From Polaromonas hydrogenivorans (GTDB lineage: Bacteria > Pseudomonadota > Gammaproteobacteria > Burkholderiales > Burkholderiaceae_C): 64,000 nt of DNA. The notes beneath the pieces were generated by a model, which ran no database searches, had not been told where the DNA came from, and saw only the letters and a program-made list of their open reading frames with translations. The translations under genes were made by a program, and so were the position numbers. The stretch spans positions 310,001 to 374,000 of the forward strand of contig NZ_CP157676.1 in assembly GCF_040105105.1 (NCBI RefSeq), read 5' to 3'. How positions within the stretch are numbered: the stretch's first letter is position 1; every line of letters begins with the position of its first letter. Shown piece by piece: positions 62,051 through 64,000 of the stretch.

Positions 62051-63088
62051 ATGAAAGCCGTATTCATCACAGGCCATGGCAGCAACGAAGTCGTCAGCAT
62101 CGCGGACCGGCCCCGGCCGGTGCGCCAGCCCGACGAGGTACTGATTCGCATGCAAGCGGCCACCCTCAACCAAGTCGATCTCTACATGCGCAACAGCGGC
62201 GCGGGCATCACGCACCAGCTGCCGCAGATCATGGGCCTGGACGGCGCGGGCATCGTGGAAGAAGTCGATGCGCACGAGCGTGTGCTCGCGCCCGGCCAGT
62301 CCGTGGTGCTGCATCCGGCCGTGGGCTGCGGGCGCTGCGAGTTCTGCCAGCGCGGCGAGGTGGTCCTGTGCACCGGCATCCAGCTCCTGGGCGAGCATCG
62401 GGACGGCACGCTGGCCGAATACGTGAGTGTGCCGGCACAAAATGTCTTCCCCATGCCGGCCGACCTGAGCTTCGCCGAGGCGGCCGCGCTCGGCGTCAAC
62501 CACCTGACCGCCTGGCGCATGCTGTTCACCAAGGCACAGCTCAAGCCGTGGGAGACGGTGCTAATCTTTGGTGTTGGCGGCGGCGTGTCGCTGGCGGCGC
62601 TGCAGCTCGCCAAGCTTGCGGGCGCCAAGGCCATCGTCACCTCGCGCGACGATGCCAAGCTGCAGCGCGCCCTGACCATGGGGGCCGATCACGTGATCAA
62701 TGGCCGGGCGCAAGACATTGCGAAAGAGGTCATGGCCCTCACCGGTGGCCGGGGCGTGGACGTGGTATTCGAAAACGTCGGCGAAGCCGTGTGGTCATCG
62801 GCCATGAAATCGCTGGTGCGCGGCGGCCGACTCGTCACCTGCGGCGCCACCAGCGGCGACCAGCCGCCAGCGGACATCAGGCGCATCTTCATCCGCCAGC
62901 TCCAGATCTTCGGCTCGACGCTGGGTAACTTCGAAGAGTTCGGGGATTTGCTCAGCCTGGTAGCGCGCACCGGCTTGCGGCCCGTCATCGACAGTGAATT
63001 TCCGCTGGACCAGACCCACGCGGCTTTGAGTCGCCTGGAGTCGGGTGAGCAATTCGGCAAGATCGCCATCCATATCGGCGAAGCCTGA
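62051..63088 (+). CDS. Zinc-type alcohol dehydrogenase / quinone oxidoreductase (MDR family)
   Basis: The 345-residue product is a medium-chain dehydrogenase/reductase. The N-terminal GroES-like domain includes [20 protein letters not shown] and [11 protein letters not shown], and the structural zinc Cys set is [15 protein letters not shown]. The Rossmann motif is [20 protein letters not shown], and [11 protein letters not shown] follows. The catalytic zinc Cys of true alcohol dehydrogenases is not seen at the usual N-terminal position (Asp-Leu-Tyr). It may act on an enoyl or quinone intermediate. A 263 bp gap separates it from etfA, so it may have its own promoter. Confidence 0.85.
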   Translation: MKAVFITGHGSNEVVSIADRPRPVRQPDEVLIRMQAATLNQVDLYMRNSGAGITHQLPQIMGLDGAGIVEEVDAHERVLAPGQSVVLHPAVGCGRCEFCQRGEVVLCTGIQLLGEHRDGTLAEYVSVPAQNVFPMPADLSFAEAAALGVNHLTAWRMLFTKAQLKPWETVLIFGVGGGVSLAALQLAKLAGAKAIVTSRDDAKLQRALTMGADHVINGRAQDIAKEVMALTGGRGVDVVFENVGEAVWSSAMKSLVRGGRLVTCGATSGDQPPADIRRIFIRQLQIFGSTLGNFEEFGDLLSLVARTGLRPVIDSEFPLDQTHAALSRLESGEQFGKIAIHIGEA

Positions 63089-63094
63089 TACCCC

Positions 63095-64000
63095 ATGAAT
63101 GAAGAAACCATGTCCACAGTACGCACCGAACAGCTCGGTGATGTCTTGCTGATTGAAATCAACAACCCGCCCATCAATGCCGGCTCGCTCACGGTGCGCC
63201 AGGGCCTGAGCGCGGCGATAGAGCAGCTGCAGACCCAGCCTGAGCTGGTTGCAGGCGTCATCATCGGCGGCGGCACCACCTTCGTGGCTGGTTCCGACCT
63301 GCGCGAATTCGGCCAGCCGCTGCAAGACCCGCAGATGCCCACCGTCATCGCCCTGATTGAAGCGTGCAGCAAGCCCGTGGTGGCCGCGCTGCACGGTGCG
63401 GCACTCGGTGGTGGTTTTGAACTGGCGCTGGCCTGCGACGCCCGCATTGCCCTGGCCGGCACGCTGCTGGGCCTGCCCGAGGTCACTTTGGGCATGATTC
63501 CCGGCGCGGGTGGCACCCAGCGCCTGCCGCGCCGGGTCGGTGTGGCCCGCGCCATCCAGATGATCTGCAGCGGAGAGCGCATCACGGCCGACAAGGCGCT
63601 GGCGTTGCGGCTGGTCGATGAAGTCGTTGCCGGGGAACTGCAGGCCCATGCAATCGCGCTGGCTAAGCAACTGGCCGGCCGCAAGTGCCGTATTCGCGAT
63701 GAGCAGGTCGCGCCGGAAGACGCCGGGGCCATCGAGCAGGCAGTTCAAGCCGCCCTGCGCGCCGGCAAGCGCCGCCCGGCCGTGCTGGCGGCCATCGAGG
63801 CCGTCAAGAATGCTGCCAAATTGCCGATGGACGAAGGCCTGGCGCAGGAGCGGGCGGTGTTCCAGCAGCTGCGCGTGGCACCCGAAGCCTTTGCGCTGCG
63901 CCACCAGTTCTTTGCCGAGCGCGAGGCGGCCAAGTTGCCGGCGGCGCTGCAGGCCGCCCCGCGCCCGGTGCAGACCCTCGCCGTGATTGGCGCCGGCACC
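63095..64000 (+). CDS. FadB-type enoyl-CoA hydratase/3-hydroxyacyl-CoA dehydrogenase (C-terminus outside window)
   Basis: 302 residues are present before the window ends. Residues about 1-190 form a crotonase domain: [52 protein letters not shown] and [19 protein letters not shown]. The second catalytic Glu position is Gln (AIQMICSG). A linker follows, and [11 protein letters not shown] at the very end is the beginning of the NAD-binding domain of 3-hydroxyacyl-CoA dehydrogenase. The hydratase-first order and the pathway context resemble PimF, the pimeloyl-CoA beta-oxidation protein. An ATG at 63110 is an alternative start. The gap to the preceding gene is 6 bp. Confidence 0.88.
   Translation, partial: MNEETMSTVRTEQLGDVLLIEINNPPINAGSLTVRQGLSAAIEQLQTQPELVAGVIIGGGTTFVAGSDLREFGQPLQDPQMPTVIALIEACSKPVVAALHGAALGGGFELALACDARIALAGTLLGLPEVTLGMIPGAGGTQRLPRRVGVARAIQMICSGERITADKALALRLVDEVVAGELQAHAIALAKQLAGRKCRIRDEQVAPEDAGAIEQAVQAALRAGKRRPAVLAAIEAVKNAAKLPMDEGLAQERAVFQQLRVAPEAFALRHQFFAEREAAKLPAALQAAPRPVQTLAVIGAGT

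Overview
The window reads as a high-GC betaproteobacterial chromosome. The gene families point to Burkholderiales, most likely Comamonadaceae (Polaromonas/Variovorax-like). The clues are five orphan Bug/TctC-type solute receptors, the G/C-block intergenic sequence near 51.3 kb, and the catabolic gene content. The genus is inference; no rRNA or tRNA gene was seen.

Layout. (1) 0-5.6 kb: a catabolic cluster of unknown substrate on the minus strand (isochorismatase-like hydrolase, SDR, FAD-dependent dehydrogenase, MmgE/PrpD protein) with a divergent solute receptor. (2) 5.57-19.97 kb: one 14.4 kb stack of nested mobile elements. The outermost layer is a decayed IS5-family transposase gene on the minus strand. 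It is cut by a 2.4 kb single-gene serine-recombinase element (about 5670-8050) and by an IS66-family element (8179-19484) with a perfect 8 bp target duplication. The IS66 transposase gene is itself cut twice by RIT (recombinase-in-trio) elements in opposite orientations, and the second RIT carries an intact IS630-family element with a TA duplication. All host reading frames can be rejoined in silico. (3) 20.0-24.6 kb: a second cluster of the same type as region 1 (FAD-dehydrogenase paralogue, two solute receptors, SDR), then a 197 bp MITE-like element.

(4) 25.2-48.3 kb: a meta-cleavage pathway for a phenolic, probably hydrophobic, compound, under sigma54 control. Operon A (25377-30496) encodes hydratase, acetaldehyde dehydrogenase, aldolase, a flavin reductase with a MarR-like tail, and an efflux pump. 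A XylR/DmpR-type activator (30503-32329, minus) is divergent from operon B (32597-48296). Operon B encodes an extradiol dioxygenase, a flavin reductase, an HsaA/HpaH-type hydroxylase, an envelope module (DUF1302, DUF1329, YCF48-like, MMPL), a DODA-type dioxygenase, HbpS-like protein, BphD-like hydrolase, aldo/keto reductase, MFS symporter and solute receptor. Both operons have -24/-12 promoters preceded by a conserved ~38 bp box at exactly the same distance, so they are probably one regulon. The expected chemistry is hydroxylation, ring cleavage, hydrolysis of the C-C bond, then conversion of the dienoate to pyruvate and acetyl-CoA.

(5) 48.6-49.2 kb: a HigBA-like toxin-antitoxin pair. (6) 49.9-64 kb: a MarR repressor (BadR-like) divergent from a cyclohexanecarboxylate operon: badH, badI, aliB-like, aliA, solute receptor, badK-like, acyl-CoA dehydrogenase, gcdH, MaoC, etfB, etfA, quinone oxidoreductase, and a FadB/PimF-like fusion cut by the window end. 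Together they would take cyclohexanecarboxylate through pimeloyl-CoA and glutaryl-CoA to central metabolism.
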